Source: Oceanobacillus piezotolerans
GTDB taxonomy: Bacteria > Bacillota > Bacilli > Bacillales > Amphibacillaceae
Direction: 5' to 3'
NCBI RefSeq assembly: GCF_003665065.1
Contig: NZ_RCHR01000002.1
Coordinates: forward strand, 620,001-684,000
DNA: 64,000 nucleotides
Shown piece by piece: positions 34,366-43,771 of this stretch (positions are counted from its first letter, which is position 1; each line of letters opens with the position of its first letter). Under the pieces are notes generated by a model. That model did not search any database, was not told the DNA's origin, and saw nothing but the letters and a program-made list of their open reading frames with translations. Made by a program: the position numbers and the translations under genes.

Positions 34366-35906
34366 GAGCTCTCTCTCCTTGCATCAATCCCTGTTTGTGC
34401 TCGCATATAAAACGAATCGAATGGAACGATGTTTCCCTTCTTATTGCGTGATAGAACCGTTCCAAGATATGCCCCTAAAAAGCCGATTGGTATCGCGATA
34501 ATTCCAGGGTTATAGAGTGGAATAAGTGCTTCTCTTCTAATCCAGCCTCCTTCCAGATTCATCATATGAGGCCCGACGATAAGCAGCAGGATAGAGGCAG
34601 TTAAACCACAAACCATCCCAGTAATGGCACCTGTCTGATTAAACCTCCGCCAATAAATGGTTAATAATAGGACTGGGAGATTACTGGAAGCAGCGACAAT
34701 AAAGGTTAAAGAAACAAGAAACGTGACATTCATATTTCTAAGCCCAAGTGCAAGTAAAGTAGAAAGGAGCCCTATAAAAAATGCGGTCCATCGTGCAGCT
34801 TGCATACGCTTCTTTTCTGTTGTATTTCCTTTTTTAATAATATGGAAATAAATATCATGAGAGAATGCGGTTGTAGCTGAAATCACTAAACCAGCTACAA
34901 CTGCCACAATCGTTGTAAAAGCAATTGCCGCGATAAACGCCATAAGAAAGTCGCCACCTAATTCCTCTGCCAATAACGGTGCAGCTAAATTCCCAGATGG
35001 ATCAAGTGCAACCAAATCTTCAAACCCAACCAACGCAACAGCACCCAATCCTAAAACAAGGGCAATTAAATAAAAAACACCAATGATCCAGCTGGCAGTT
35101 AACACAGATTTACGTACTTCTACCGAATTACGAACAGTTAATAGCCGGATCAAAATATGGGGTAATCCAGCGGTACCTAGAATTAATGCAAGGTGAAGTG
35201 AAACCGTTTCTAGCGGATTATGAAACAAGTGACCTGGCAATGAAAATTGCTCACCAAAAGGCGAACGAAGTGTAACCTGTTCCAGAAGGATGGACATGCT
35301 CCAGTCAAACCGTGAGAATAAGATGAGTGCTAGTAAAAATGAGCCAGATAGCAGCAATACCGTTTTGACGATTTGGACCCATGAGGTGGCAAACATCCCA
35401 CCAAATACAACATAAATGGTCATCAGTATTCCGATTATTATTACAGAATTGGAATAACTAATATTTAATAATAAACGGATTAACAATCCTGCAGCCACTA
35501 ACTGTGGAATCATATAAAGAACGGAAATAATGAGCGCTCCCACAGCCATTATTCCACGCATTCTATAACTTGGAAAGCGTGAGCAAACAACATCGCCAAG
35601 TGAATATTTCCCTAAATGATGGACTGGCTCAGCTATAAAGAACAAGACAATTAAATAGGAAACTAAAAAACCAATCGCATATAAAAGTCCATCAAAACCA
35701 TTTATCGCAATCGTACCAACAATTCCTAAAAAGGAAGCAGCACTAATATAATCTCCCGCAATTGCCATGCCATTTTGCGTACCTGTTAAACTTCCAGCCG
35801 CCACATAAAACTGATTTGTCGTTTTACTTTGCCTCGCCGCCCAATAGGTAATAATCAATGTACAAAAGACAATACAAAGGAAAAATAGCAGATAGGTAAT
35901 GTTCAT
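34362..35906 (-). CDS. Sodium:solute symporter, ActP-like paralogue
   Basis: 514 residues, about 13 spans, clearly a paralogue of the symporter at 29782 (compare TNQFYVAAGSLTGTQNGMAIAGDYISAASFLG and GTAGLPHILIRLLTVRNS). It has no DUF485 partner. The start is set at the ATG at 35906 (MNITYLL), with GAAGGTGA six bases upstream; an upstream in-frame Met adds 18 unsupported residues. Its stop overlaps the kinase start, so transporter, kinase and regulator form one operon. It may supply the inducing substrate or serve as a transport-coupled sensor. Confidence 0.85.
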   Translation of the reverse strand: MNITYLLFFLCIVFCTLIITYWAARQSKTTNQFYVAAGSLTGTQNGMAIAGDYISAASFLGIVGTIAINGFDGLLYAIGFLVSYLIVLFFIAEPVHHLGKYSLGDVVCSRFPSYRMRGIMAVGALIISVLYMIPQLVAAGLLIRLLLNISYSNSVIIIGILMTIYVVFGGMFATSWVQIVKTVLLLSGSFLLALILFSRFDWSMSILLEQVTLRSPFGEQFSLPGHLFHNPLETVSLHLALILGTAGLPHILIRLLTVRNSVEVRKSVLTASWIIGVFYLIALVLGLGAVALVGFEDLVALDPSGNLAAPLLAEELGGDFLMAFIAAIAFTTIVAVVAGLVISATTAFSHDIYFHIIKKGNTTEKKRMQAARWTAFFIGLLSTLLALGLRNMNVTFLVSLTFIVAASSNLPVLLLTIYWRRFNQTGAITGMVCGLTASILLLIVGPHMMNLEGGWIRREALIPLYNPGIIAIPIGFLGAYLGTVLSRNKKGNIVPFDSFYMRAQTGIDARRESS

Positions 35907-36104
35907 TGCGTCACCTTCAGTTTTAATGGTTAATGGAGGGCTAAAAATACCGTTGGCCATATCTTGGTTATGTAAAAATTTGTTAAATTCTATATTTTTT
36001 ATTTATTACAATTTTATATGATAAGGATGGAGAAGTAAAGATTTGGAGCGGACGGAGGGAACGTGACTCTGGCCTATTCATCACTTACACTTAACGCGTT
36101 AAAC

Positions 36105-36147
36105 AAAAAAATGAACAAAAGACAAGCGTTTACTTTGCCTTTTGTTC
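36105..36147 (-). terminator. Terminator of paiB
   Basis: GAACAAAAG (36113-36121) and CTTTTGTTC (36139-36147) form the stem; on the minus strand it is followed by ATTTTTTTG. It lies 30 bases after the paiB stop. Confidence 0.8.
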
Positions 36148-36176
36148 GTTGCTTAGTAGTATTATCCCTGCAGAAG

Positions 36177-36797
36177 TTAACGAAATGACCCCCTGTTTTT
36201 CATCACTTCTGCTATATGATGAGAAATTATATCTTCTTCTTCAAACAGCCTATCCATTATGTTGTGATAGTCCTCTGCAGTTCGATTTTGACTTAATTTA
36301 TATGCTGCAAAAACTTCTTGTACCTTTATTTTGAATCCAACAATACCTCTCATTTGTTTTTTAGTTTGGTCTTTAAGATTTCCCCATAATACTGGGTTTT
36401 CACGGGAAGTCTCGTATCTTTGTAATAATAATCTTAAGTCTTCTTCCAGCTCATGTTCATTCATCAAACTAGCTGGGCCATATACATGGACAGATTGGTA
36501 ATTCCATGTCGGTACATTTTCATGTTTATACCAAGATGAGGAAATGTAGGCATGTGGGCCTTGAAACATAACAAGGACATTTTCATTTTCAGCATCAAAC
36601 GTTTTCCATTGTGGGTTTGCGTATGCCAGATGCCCTGTTATGTAAAAATCATCTCCTTCTTTACGTAATTGCAATGGTACATGGGTAGCAATAGGTACAC
36701 CATCTTTTGTGGTGACAACTGTTCCAAAAGAATTCTTCTGAATAAATTCTCTTATTTCATTAAAGTCTGTCACTCTAAAGTGCTTCGGAATAAACAT
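36177..36797 (-). CDS. paiB: PaiB-like FMN-binding protein / putative negative regulator
   Basis: 206 residues. The family start MFIPKHFRVTDFNEIREFI and the split-barrel flavin-binding blocks (ATHVPLQL, SSSWYKHENVPTWNYQSVHVYG) are clear. PaiB of B. subtilis was described as a repressor of sporulation and protease genes with paiA; here no paiA is adjacent. It starts 50 bases after the AGCS symporter on the same strand and may be cotranscribed. Whether it is a true regulator or a flavin-dependent enzyme is open. Confidence 0.85.
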   Translation of the reverse strand: MFIPKHFRVTDFNEIREFIQKNSFGTVVTTKDGVPIATHVPLQLRKEGDDFYITGHLAYANPQWKTFDAENENVLVMFQGPHAYISSSWYKHENVPTWNYQSVHVYGPASLMNEHELEEDLRLLLQRYETSRENPVLWGNLKDQTKKQMRGIVGFKIKVQEVFAAYKLSQNRTAEDYHNIMDRLFEEEDIISHHIAEVMKNRGSFR

Positions 36798-36847
36798 GAT
36801 AACCCACCTTTCAAAACAATCTTCTTTTATAACGGATGTCTTTGTAT

Positions 36848-38368
36848 TTAGTTCACGTTTGTTTCTTCTTTCTTCAATCCAGTTCCATCCCGTTCTTTCA
36901 ATGCCGCTAATTGCTCGGGATATTTCTTTTCAGTAATTTCATTCCATAGTTCTGCGTTTTTAATACCGCATCTTTCGGGAATAAAAACGGGATCCAGCCC
37001 CATCCTTTTTTGTTCCTCGTAATCTCTCAAAGTGGCAAGCCCTGGCTTTGTTAATAGGATAATGACGATGATGTTTAACCACGCCATCATTCCAACTCCA
37101 ATGTCAGCAAGGTTCCAAGCTACCATAGACGAGCGGATGGTTCCGTAGAAGATGGAAATAACTAGAATTGTCTTGATAGAAAATGAAATGGTACTAAAAT
37201 GTTTGTTGTTTCTAAATAAATAGGCTACATTACTTTCTGCATAAACTCCAAAAGCAATCAATGTGGTAAAGGCGAAAAAGAAAATGGCAATGGCGATAAA
37301 CGGACTTCCGAATCCAGGGATCAGTAAATCGATTGCCTCTTGAGCGAAGGCTGTGCCTCCTTCAACCCCTGGCATATTTTCAGCTAAGAACCCACCAGCC
37401 GGATTGACAACATTGTAACTACCGGTAGAGATGATCATAATAGCTGTTGCTGTACAAACGAGCAGTGTATCCACATAGACGGAGAACCCTTGGACAAGTC
37501 CCAGTTTAGCAGGATGGGATACTTCCGCAGTACCAGCTGCAAGCGCGCCAGTACCCTGACCTGCCTCATTGGAGTAAAGACCCCTTTTCACTCCCCACAT
37601 AATGGCATGTCCAAAGATTGCTCCATATGCTGCATTCAAATTAAATGTAGAACTGAAAATCAAAGCAAATATTTCAGGTACATCTTTTATATTGAAAAAC
37701 ATAATAACTAATGCCAGAATAATGTAAGCGACAGCCATAAAAGGCACTACAAGTTCAGCCACCTTAGCAATTCTCTTGATCCCGCCAAAAATAACAAATG
37801 CGAATAGTCCAGCAACAATAATGCCAGTAACTACTGGAGTAATGCCAAATGCGTCATTTGCTGATTCTGCAATGTTAAACGCCTGTACTCCCGGACCCGT
37901 AAAACCAGTTGCAATAATGGTTACAATCGCAACTAATACCGCAAGAGGCTTATTTTTCAATCCTTTTTCGATGTAGTAAGCTGGTCCCCCGCGATAATCA
38001 TCCGCAACATCTTGTTTCCAAACCTGTGCTAATGCAGATTCAATATAAGCAGAGCCAGCTCCTAAAAAGGCGATCATCCACATCCAAAAAACCGCCCCAG
38101 GACCGCCAAAATAAATGGCAGTTGCTACCCCAGCGATATTCCCAACACCTACTCGACCACCTAATGCCATTGCAAAGCTTTGAAAAGAAGATACTCCTTT
38201 TGCTGAATCTCGCCCATTGAGCAAGTGGTAAACCATGTCTTTAAAGAGACGTAACTGCGGAAACTTCATAAGAACTGAAAAGTAAATTCCAGCTCCTATT
38301 AAAAGATAAACTAAGCCATTACTCCAGATTAGCTCTGCTACTTTACTTGTAATAGCAGCAAAATCCAT
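36848..38368 (-). CDS. Alanine/glycine:cation symporter (AGCS family)
   Basis: 506 residues, about eleven spans. It contains GRVGVGNIAGVATAIYFGGPGAVFWMW and SNEAGQGTGALAAG, both characteristic of the Na+ (or H+):alanine/glycine family (AlsT, YrbD, GlnT in B. subtilis). Substrate could be alanine, glycine or glutamine. It is upstream of paiB and downstream of rocD, from which it is separated by a terminator and a long leader-like region. Alanine uptake would suit the ald/alr block in this window. Confidence 0.85.
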   Translation of the reverse strand: MDFAAITSKVAELIWSNGLVYLLIGAGIYFSVLMKFPQLRLFKDMVYHLLNGRDSAKGVSSFQSFAMALGGRVGVGNIAGVATAIYFGGPGAVFWMWMIAFLGAGSAYIESALAQVWKQDVADDYRGGPAYYIEKGLKNKPLAVLVAIVTIIATGFTGPGVQAFNIAESANDAFGITPVVTGIIVAGLFAFVIFGGIKRIAKVAELVVPFMAVAYIILALVIMFFNIKDVPEIFALIFSSTFNLNAAYGAIFGHAIMWGVKRGLYSNEAGQGTGALAAGTAEVSHPAKLGLVQGFSVYVDTLLVCTATAIMIISTGSYNVVNPAGGFLAENMPGVEGGTAFAQEAIDLLIPGFGSPFIAIAIFFFAFTTLIAFGVYAESNVAYLFRNNKHFSTISFSIKTILVISIFYGTIRSSMVAWNLADIGVGMMAWLNIIVIILLTKPGLATLRDYEEQKRMGLDPVFIPERCGIKNAELWNEITEKKYPEQLAALKERDGTGLKKEETNVN

Positions 38369-38687
38369 ATCAAAACCCCTTATATTGATTAATTTTATTT
38401 TTTTTTACAGGTCAGACTGGTTCTATGTACATTAACTTGAAGAATTCAACCGTACTAATCATAGTTAGAGGAGTACCATATTAAAGATTGAGGTCTCCTT
38501 TCTAAGATAAAGTACTGACATTCCCTTGCTGCCGCCTCTTGTAGTTGCTTAGAACTCTGCTGTTTTTAACTAATTTCCCTTGCTCCCAATCTAATAAACT
38601 ATAAATTGCACATTAAATTAACTTGGGCATTCCGTGGAACAATAGTCGCTTCGTGTTTTTTACAGTTCTTTGCCTTTAAGACCATAA
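38369..38687 (-). other. Long intergenic/leader region upstream of the AGCS gene
   Basis: On the minus strand this stretch shows an imperfect hairpin (AGGAGACC with GGTACTCCT, 38473-38503) and a CTAA/TTAG hairpin before an A-rich run. I searched it for a glycine or lysine riboswitch and for the T-box AGGGTGG core and saw none. No coding frame is convincing. Confidence 0.35.
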
Positions 38688-38718
38688 AACGTGGGGAGAA
38701 AATGACTGCCCCCACGTT
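38688..38718 (-). terminator. Terminator of rocD
   Basis: Stem AACGTGGGG/CCCCACGTT with a 13-nt loop. On the minus strand it is followed by TTATGG and a weak T-rich segment. It lies 33 bases after the rocD stop. Confidence 0.75.
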
Positions 38719-38750
38719 CTTTATATTCACTGATTAACGATTCCCACCGT

Positions 38751-39953
38751 TTATTTTGAAAGTACTTTATTAATTTTCTCGATTGCCCAGTCAAGCTCTT
38801 CTTGTTTGATAACGAGTGGTGGAGCGAATCGGATTGTGTTTTCATGGGTTTCCTTGCACAATACACCTTCTTCTTTTAATTCTTCACAATATTTGCGAAC
38901 GGGATGGTGAAACTCGACACCAATGAACAATCCTCGTGCTCGAACAGCTTTTATTTCAGGATTATCGATCCTGTTTAATGCATTTTCGAAGTATTCCCCA
39001 AGTTCCAGTGATCTCTTAGCCAAATCTTCCTCTTCAATTACATGTAGTGCAGCTAGTGAAACTGCACACGCCAATGGGTTACCGCCAAAAGTAGAACCAT
39101 GTGATCCGGGTGTGAAAACATCCATGATCTCTTTATTAGCTGCAATGGCGGATACTGGGAATACCCCACCACCTAGCGCTTTCCCCATCACATAAATATC
39201 TGGAACAACATCTTCCCATTCACATGCAAACATCTTTCCTGTACGCGCAAAACCTGTTTGCACTTCATCTGCAATAAATAATACGTTGTTTTCCTTACAG
39301 ACTTCACGAATGGCTTTTAAATACCCTTCTGGCGGAATGATGATACCTGCTTCTCCTTGTATTGGTTCAACAATTACCGCAGCTGTATTGGGTGTAATGG
39401 CAGCTGCAATGGCATCACCATCCCCATATTCCACTTTTTTAATATTTGGTACAAATGGTCCGTAATCTTTTGTAGCATCTGGATCATTAGATAAGGAAAT
39501 CGCGTTCAGAGTACGTCCGTGGAAATTCCCTTTAGCAGCGATGATTTCTGCCTTATTATCTGCTACTCCTTTTACTTCATAGGCCCAGCGCCTAGCTGCT
39601 TTAATCGCTGTTTCAACTGCTTCTACACCTGTATTCATAGGTAACACTTTATCTTTACCAGTTAATTCAGCAACCCGTTTCGTCCACGGTCCTAGTAATT
39701 CATTATGAAATGCACGAGAAGTTAGGGTTACTTTATCTGCTTGTTCTTTAAGAGCAGCAATGATTTTTGGATGGCGATGTCCTTGGTTTACTGCAGAATA
39801 AGCACTTAACATATCCATATATTGATTGCCCTCAGGATCTTTCACCCAGACGCCCTGAGCTTCTGAAACAACAATTGGCAGGGGATGATAGTTATGAGCT
39901 CCATAATGCTCCGTTAATTCCATAATCTCCTCAGATACTGCTTTTATGGTCAT
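38751..39953 (-). CDS. rocD: Ornithine aminotransferase
   Basis: PLP enzyme converting ornithine and 2-oxoglutarate to glutamate semialdehyde and glutamate in arginine/ornithine catabolism; 400 residues. It has the family start [23 protein letters not shown], a [10 protein letters not shown] block for PLP phosphate, EPIQGEAG, the cofactor Asp in ADEVQTG, and the PLP lysine in MGKALGGG. The ATG at 39953 has GGGAGAGG five to eight bases upstream. A sigma-54-type promoter and palindromic activator sites lie between it and the divergent rocR, as in the B. subtilis roc regulon. Unlike B. subtilis, no rocE or rocF follows. Confidence 0.93.
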   Translation of the reverse strand: MTIKAVSEEIMELTEHYGAHNYHPLPIVVSEAQGVWVKDPEGNQYMDMLSAYSAVNQGHRHPKIIAALKEQADKVTLTSRAFHNELLGPWTKRVAELTGKDKVLPMNTGVEAVETAIKAARRWAYEVKGVADNKAEIIAAKGNFHGRTLNAISLSNDPDATKDYGPFVPNIKKVEYGDGDAIAAAITPNTAAVIVEPIQGEAGIIIPPEGYLKAIREVCKENNVLFIADEVQTGFARTGKMFACEWEDVVPDIYVMGKALGGGVFPVSAIAANKEIMDVFTPGSHGSTFGGNPLACAVSLAALHVIEEEDLAKRSLELGEYFENALNRIDNPEIKAVRARGLFIGVEFHHPVRKYCEELKEEGVLCKETHENTIRFAPPLVIKQEELDWAIEKINKVLSK

Positions 39954-39993
39954 CTTGCACCTCTCCCTTTTATTCATCTATCCACTTTTATTC

Positions 39994-40010
39994 ATGCGAA
40001 ATTCATACCA
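39994..40010 (-). promoter_or_regulatory. Sigma-54 (SigL) promoter of rocD
   Basis: On the minus strand TGGTATGAATTTCGCAT: GG and GC are exactly ten bases apart, matching TGGCACG, 4 nt, TTGCA at most positions. It lies about 40 bases before the rocD ATG. The gene and its divergent RocR-type activator fit known SigL control. Confidence 0.7.
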
Positions 40011-40049
40011 ACATATATATTGTTGATTTAGATGCATTTTAATGTGAAC

Positions 40050-40101
40050 TTGTGCAAAATAATTCTGCACAAAAAGGAATTTACTGCAAAAATATTTTGC
40101 A
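40050..40101 (-). promoter_or_regulatory. Two palindromes, candidate RocR upstream activating sites
   Basis: TTGTGCA, 9 nt, TGCACAA (40050-40072) and TGCAAAA, ATA, TTTTGCA (40085-40101) are both perfect inverted repeats, separated by 12 bp. They lie 40-105 bp upstream of the SigL promoter, where enhancer-binding proteins act. The second is 47 bases before the rocR start and could also mediate autoregulation. Confidence 0.65.
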
Positions 40102-40147
40102 TTTTTCTATTTATTTAATAAACTGGATAATAGAGGGGGGATGCTTT

Positions 40148-41539
40148 GTGGACCAAGATAGAAAGAATATACAAGACCTAATTGAAATGAATCATCTGTA
40201 CGAACAGCTCCTTAATAAAGTAGATGTAGGTATTCATGTGATCAATGATCATGGTAAAACGATTATTTATAATAAAAAAATGATGGAAATCGAGTCAATG
40301 GAAGCCTCGGATGTGCTTGGGAAAGATGTACGGGAGGTATTTTCATTCAATGAAAATCAGCACAGTACACTTGTTCATACATTAAAAACAGGAGAAGTCA
40401 CCAAAGGTGTCAGACAGACGTATTTCAATAATAAAGGACAAGAAATAACAACAATTAATGATACATTTCCATTCCTAAAGGAAGGAAAAATCACAGAAGC
40501 CGTTGAAATCGCGAAGGATGTTACGCAGCTGGAACATGTCATCAAAGAGAATGTCCTCCAAAAGAAAAATACCCATTATACATTTGATAGGATTATTGGA
40601 CAAAATGAGGAATTTCTTCATGTAATCGATGAAGCAAAACGGGCAACGCGAACAACCTCATCTGTATTAATCATTGGAGAAACAGGAACTGGTAAAGAAT
40701 TGTTCGCTCAAAGTATTCATAATGGCAGTTCGCGCTCCCATACGCCTTTTATTGCGCAAAATTGTGCGGCCATCCCTGAAAATTTGCTGGAAAGTTTGCT
40801 ATTTGGAACGAAAAAAGGGGCATTTACCGATGCTATTGATTCTCCTGGGCTTTTTGAACAAGCAGATGGTGGAACCTTGCTGCTCGATGAAATTAACTCA
40901 CTAGACTTTGACCTTCAAGCAAAGCTCCTAAGAGTTCTTCAGGAGAAAACAATTAGAAGAATTGGCGACACGAAGGATAAAAAGGTGGATGTCCGCATTA
41001 TTGCAACAATGAATGAAGATCCAGCTGAAATTTTAGCAGATAAGCGAATAAGAAAAGACTTATATTATCGACTTAGTGTCGTAACCTTATATATTCCACC
41101 ATTAAGGGAAAGAAAAAAAGACATTATGCCGTTAGCACAAGAGTTTATTAATAAATATAATGTATTATTTCATATGAGTGTAAGGGAAATTAGCGAGGAG
41201 GCAAAAATCCTCCTCCACCAGCATGACTGGCAAGGAAATGTTAGGGAGCTGGAGCATACCATTGAAGGGGCAATGAACCAAGTCATCGATGAAGAAGTGA
41301 TCCAATCTCACCATTTACCAATCAGGCTGCGAAAAAGATACCAGGATGGTCATAAGAACCGCATCATTCCTGAGGCAGATCCCAAGACAGAAACGTTGAA
41401 GGATAAAATGGAAGAACTGGAAAAGGCCTATATTAGACAGGTTCTTGCTGAACATCAGCATAATATAACACGAACTGCAAAAATTCTTGGCATGAGCAGA
41501 CAGAGTCTTCAATATCGGATAAAGAAATTTGGGATATAG
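40148..41539 (+). CDS. rocR: RocR-like sigma-54-dependent activator
   Basis: 463 residues, close to B. subtilis RocR. The N-terminal PAS domain (VDVGIHVINDHGKTIIYNKKMMEIE) senses the inducer, ornithine or citrulline in B. subtilis. The central AAA+ domain has Walker A GETGTGKE and Walker B GGTLLLDEIN. A C-terminal Fis-type helix-turn-helix ends TRTAKILGMSRQSLQYRIKK. The sigma-54 contact loop reads GAFTDA instead of the usual GAFTGA. The start is the GTG at 40148 with GGGGGG seven bases upstream. Divergent from its likely target rocD. Confidence 0.9.
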   Translation: MDQDRKNIQDLIEMNHLYEQLLNKVDVGIHVINDHGKTIIYNKKMMEIESMEASDVLGKDVREVFSFNENQHSTLVHTLKTGEVTKGVRQTYFNNKGQEITTINDTFPFLKEGKITEAVEIAKDVTQLEHVIKENVLQKKNTHYTFDRIIGQNEEFLHVIDEAKRATRTTSSVLIIGETGTGKELFAQSIHNGSSRSHTPFIAQNCAAIPENLLESLLFGTKKGAFTDAIDSPGLFEQADGGTLLLDEINSLDFDLQAKLLRVLQEKTIRRIGDTKDKKVDVRIIATMNEDPAEILADKRIRKDLYYRLSVVTLYIPPLRERKKDIMPLAQEFINKYNVLFHMSVREISEEAKILLHQHDWQGNVRELEHTIEGAMNQVIDEEVIQSHHLPIRLRKRYQDGHKNRIIPEADPKTETLKDKMEELEKAYIRQVLAEHQHNITRTAKILGMSRQSLQYRIKKFGI

Positions 41540-41621
41540 CTAGGTAAACTTTTGAAATTACTGTTTAGTTATTAAAACCGCAGGACAGGAATATCTGTAA
41601 ATCTACTCCTATAGTACGCAC

Positions 41622-41651
41622 AAAAGACCAAGTGACTTCACACTTGGTCTT
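41622..41651 (-). terminator. Terminator of the TRAP operon
   Basis: Perfect 11-bp stem AAGACCAAGTG/CACTTGGTCTT with a 6-nt loop; on the minus strand it ends in TTTTGT. It begins seven bases after the permease stop. Confidence 0.85.
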
Positions 41652-41657
41652 AACTAC

Positions 41658-43610
41658 CTACAAGGAAACTCGTTGCCTATCCATGTGGTCCTGTGGTACA
41701 GTCATTTCTTCTTTTCTCTTATATTGAACAGCAAAGACTAGTATAAGCATTATAATACCAATTACACTCGTCCATAAACTCGCATACATCGATAATGCAC
41801 CAATGATGATTAAAAGGATTCGTTCGAGTAAGGTAGCTTTTGTTCTTAACCAACCGATTATTCCTGCCGCGAGAGCAATGACACCAATAGCAGCAGTCAG
41901 GAAGGCAAGAAGCACTTCTCCGAAATTTCCTTCCATCAATAGGGCTGGCTCCATAACGAACATGTATGGGACAACAAATCCAACGATACCTAATTTAACA
42001 GCCTCCAGACCTACTCGATTTGGATTGGCATCCGCAATTCCAGCCGCTGCATAGGCTGCGACGGCAACTGGAGGTGTGATTGCTGAGAAAATAGAAAAGT
42101 ATACGATAAATAAATGGGCAGCCGTGACAGATAAACCTAATTCAATTAGGGATGGCGCTGCAAGCATCGCTGTTAATATATAAGCAGCAGCGACAGGCAT
42201 GCCCATACCTAACACGATGCATATAAGCATCACAAGAATTAATGTAGGGAAAAGCATCCCCTCTGTTAATCCAAGGACAATACTCGTTACCTTTCCACCA
42301 AGTCCGGTTGTCATAATTCCTGCAATTATTAGTCCCGCTGCCGCGCAGGCGATCGTTACCGGAACAGAAGATTTTGCGCCATCTACTAAGGCAGAACAAA
42401 TCTTTCCGAAGCCCATTCTTGTTTCTTTACGGAACCAGCTAACGATTACTACTGCAAGAATTCCATAAAATCCAGTTCTTGATGCACTGTAGCCTTGCAA
42501 TAAAAGGAAAACAAGTACGATTAATGGAATAAAATAAAACCAACCTTCTTTTAGAACATCTGTTACCTTTGGTATATCTTCCTTTGCAGGTCGTGGCAAA
42601 TTAAGTCGCATTGCCTCAAAATGCACCATGGCAAACAAAGAAACATAGTAAAGAATCCCAGGAATCACTGCTGCAATAACAATAGATCCATATGACATTT
42701 GGGTAACAGCTGCCATGAGAAATGCGGATGAACCCATAACTGGCGGCAAGATACTTCCCCCTGTAGAGGCAGCCGCTTCTACCGCTGCAGCAACTGTGGG
42801 GGTATAGCCTGACTTTTTACTAATAGGAATCGTAAAGTTTCCAGTTGTCACTACATTTGCCGTTGGACTGCCTGAAATCGAGCCAAATAATGCACTGGCC
42901 AGTACTGCTACCTTTGCAGATCCTCCCCTTGTCCTTCCTGCAATTGCTATTGAAATCCGAAAGAAGAATTCTCCAGCACCTGACTTTTGCAAAAATGCAC
43001 CAAATAGCATGAACATAAACACAAAGGATGCAGCGACAGAAATGGGCGATCCCCATAATCCATTAAAGCTAAAACTGAGCTCTTCTATAAATTCAACCGC
43101 TGACATTTCTCGATGAGTGAACAATCCGTTTAAATGATGACCCCACAATGTGTAACCGAAGCCAAGAAACACCAGGACAACAATTGGAAAACCAATCGTT
43201 CGGCGTGTTGCCTCAATGGTTAAAAGAATAAACACCAATCCAAAAAAGATATCCCATGCTGTTAAGGGATTCATAATTGGAATTCTTACCGCAATCCTTC
43301 CCGCATGTACAGTAAAGTAAATACCTGCACTTATTGCTAGAATGACAAAACCATAGTCTATAAAACTTGGTCTATGACTTCGAATGGCTACTTTTTTCGT
43401 ATAGCCATAGAGTAAAAAAGTTAAAGCAAGGATAAAAGCCAAGTGAAGTGCCAATTGATTAAGGGGATCTATTTTCCCAAAAATAACAGACCAAATTTGA
43501 TAGACAGATAATCCAAAAGCTAGGATGATAAAGAGTTTCCTATTTAAGCCTGTTAGGTTACGCTTATATCCTTCCACAAACCATCCATATAATAGGCTTT
43601 CCATGTTCAC
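41658..43610 (-). CDS. TRAP transporter fused permease (TAXI type)
   Basis: 650 residues with about 18 spans, the fused small plus large membrane subunit seen in TAXI-TRAP systems. The DctM-like part has GSISGSPTANVVTTGNFTIP and GMGMPVAAAYILTAMLAAPSLIELG. Works as an ion-driven importer with the receptor encoded upstream. The start is the GTG at 43610, ten bases after AAGGAG; a Met two codons later is too far. It is the last gene of nadC, receptor, permease (all minus strand), ending in a strong terminator. Confidence 0.85.
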   Translation of the reverse strand: MNMESLLYGWFVEGYKRNLTGLNRKLFIILAFGLSVYQIWSVIFGKIDPLNQLALHLAFILALTFLLYGYTKKVAIRSHRPSFIDYGFVILAISAGIYFTVHAGRIAVRIPIMNPLTAWDIFFGLVFILLTIEATRRTIGFPIVVLVFLGFGYTLWGHHLNGLFTHREMSAVEFIEELSFSFNGLWGSPISVAASFVFMFMLFGAFLQKSGAGEFFFRISIAIAGRTRGGSAKVAVLASALFGSISGSPTANVVTTGNFTIPISKKSGYTPTVAAAVEAAASTGGSILPPVMGSSAFLMAAVTQMSYGSIVIAAVIPGILYYVSLFAMVHFEAMRLNLPRPAKEDIPKVTDVLKEGWFYFIPLIVLVFLLLQGYSASRTGFYGILAVVIVSWFRKETRMGFGKICSALVDGAKSSVPVTIACAAAGLIIAGIMTTGLGGKVTSIVLGLTEGMLFPTLILVMLICIVLGMGMPVAAAYILTAMLAAPSLIELGLSVTAAHLFIVYFSIFSAITPPVAVAAYAAAGIADANPNRVGLEAVKLGIVGFVVPYMFVMEPALLMEGNFGEVLLAFLTAAIGVIALAAGIIGWLRTKATLLERILLIIIGALSMYASLWTSVIGIIMLILVFAVQYKRKEEMTVPQDHMDRQRVSL

Positions 43611-43771
43611 AATATTATGACTCCTTTTTAGTTAACTTGACTGTCGCTTAAGCCTTGTGTAAGGCAATAAGATATTTTTCTTACCCGTCAAGAAAAACGA
43701 ATTTTACCTCAGTTTGCCTAGCAGGTTCTAACAAAATGAGATTACTCCTCTCTAAAGCTTCAAAAGAAGAG

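Noticed and set aside
38369..38687. Glycine, lysine or T-box riboswitch before the AGCS gene
   Set aside because: The conserved cores of these elements are not visible; only simple hairpins are present.
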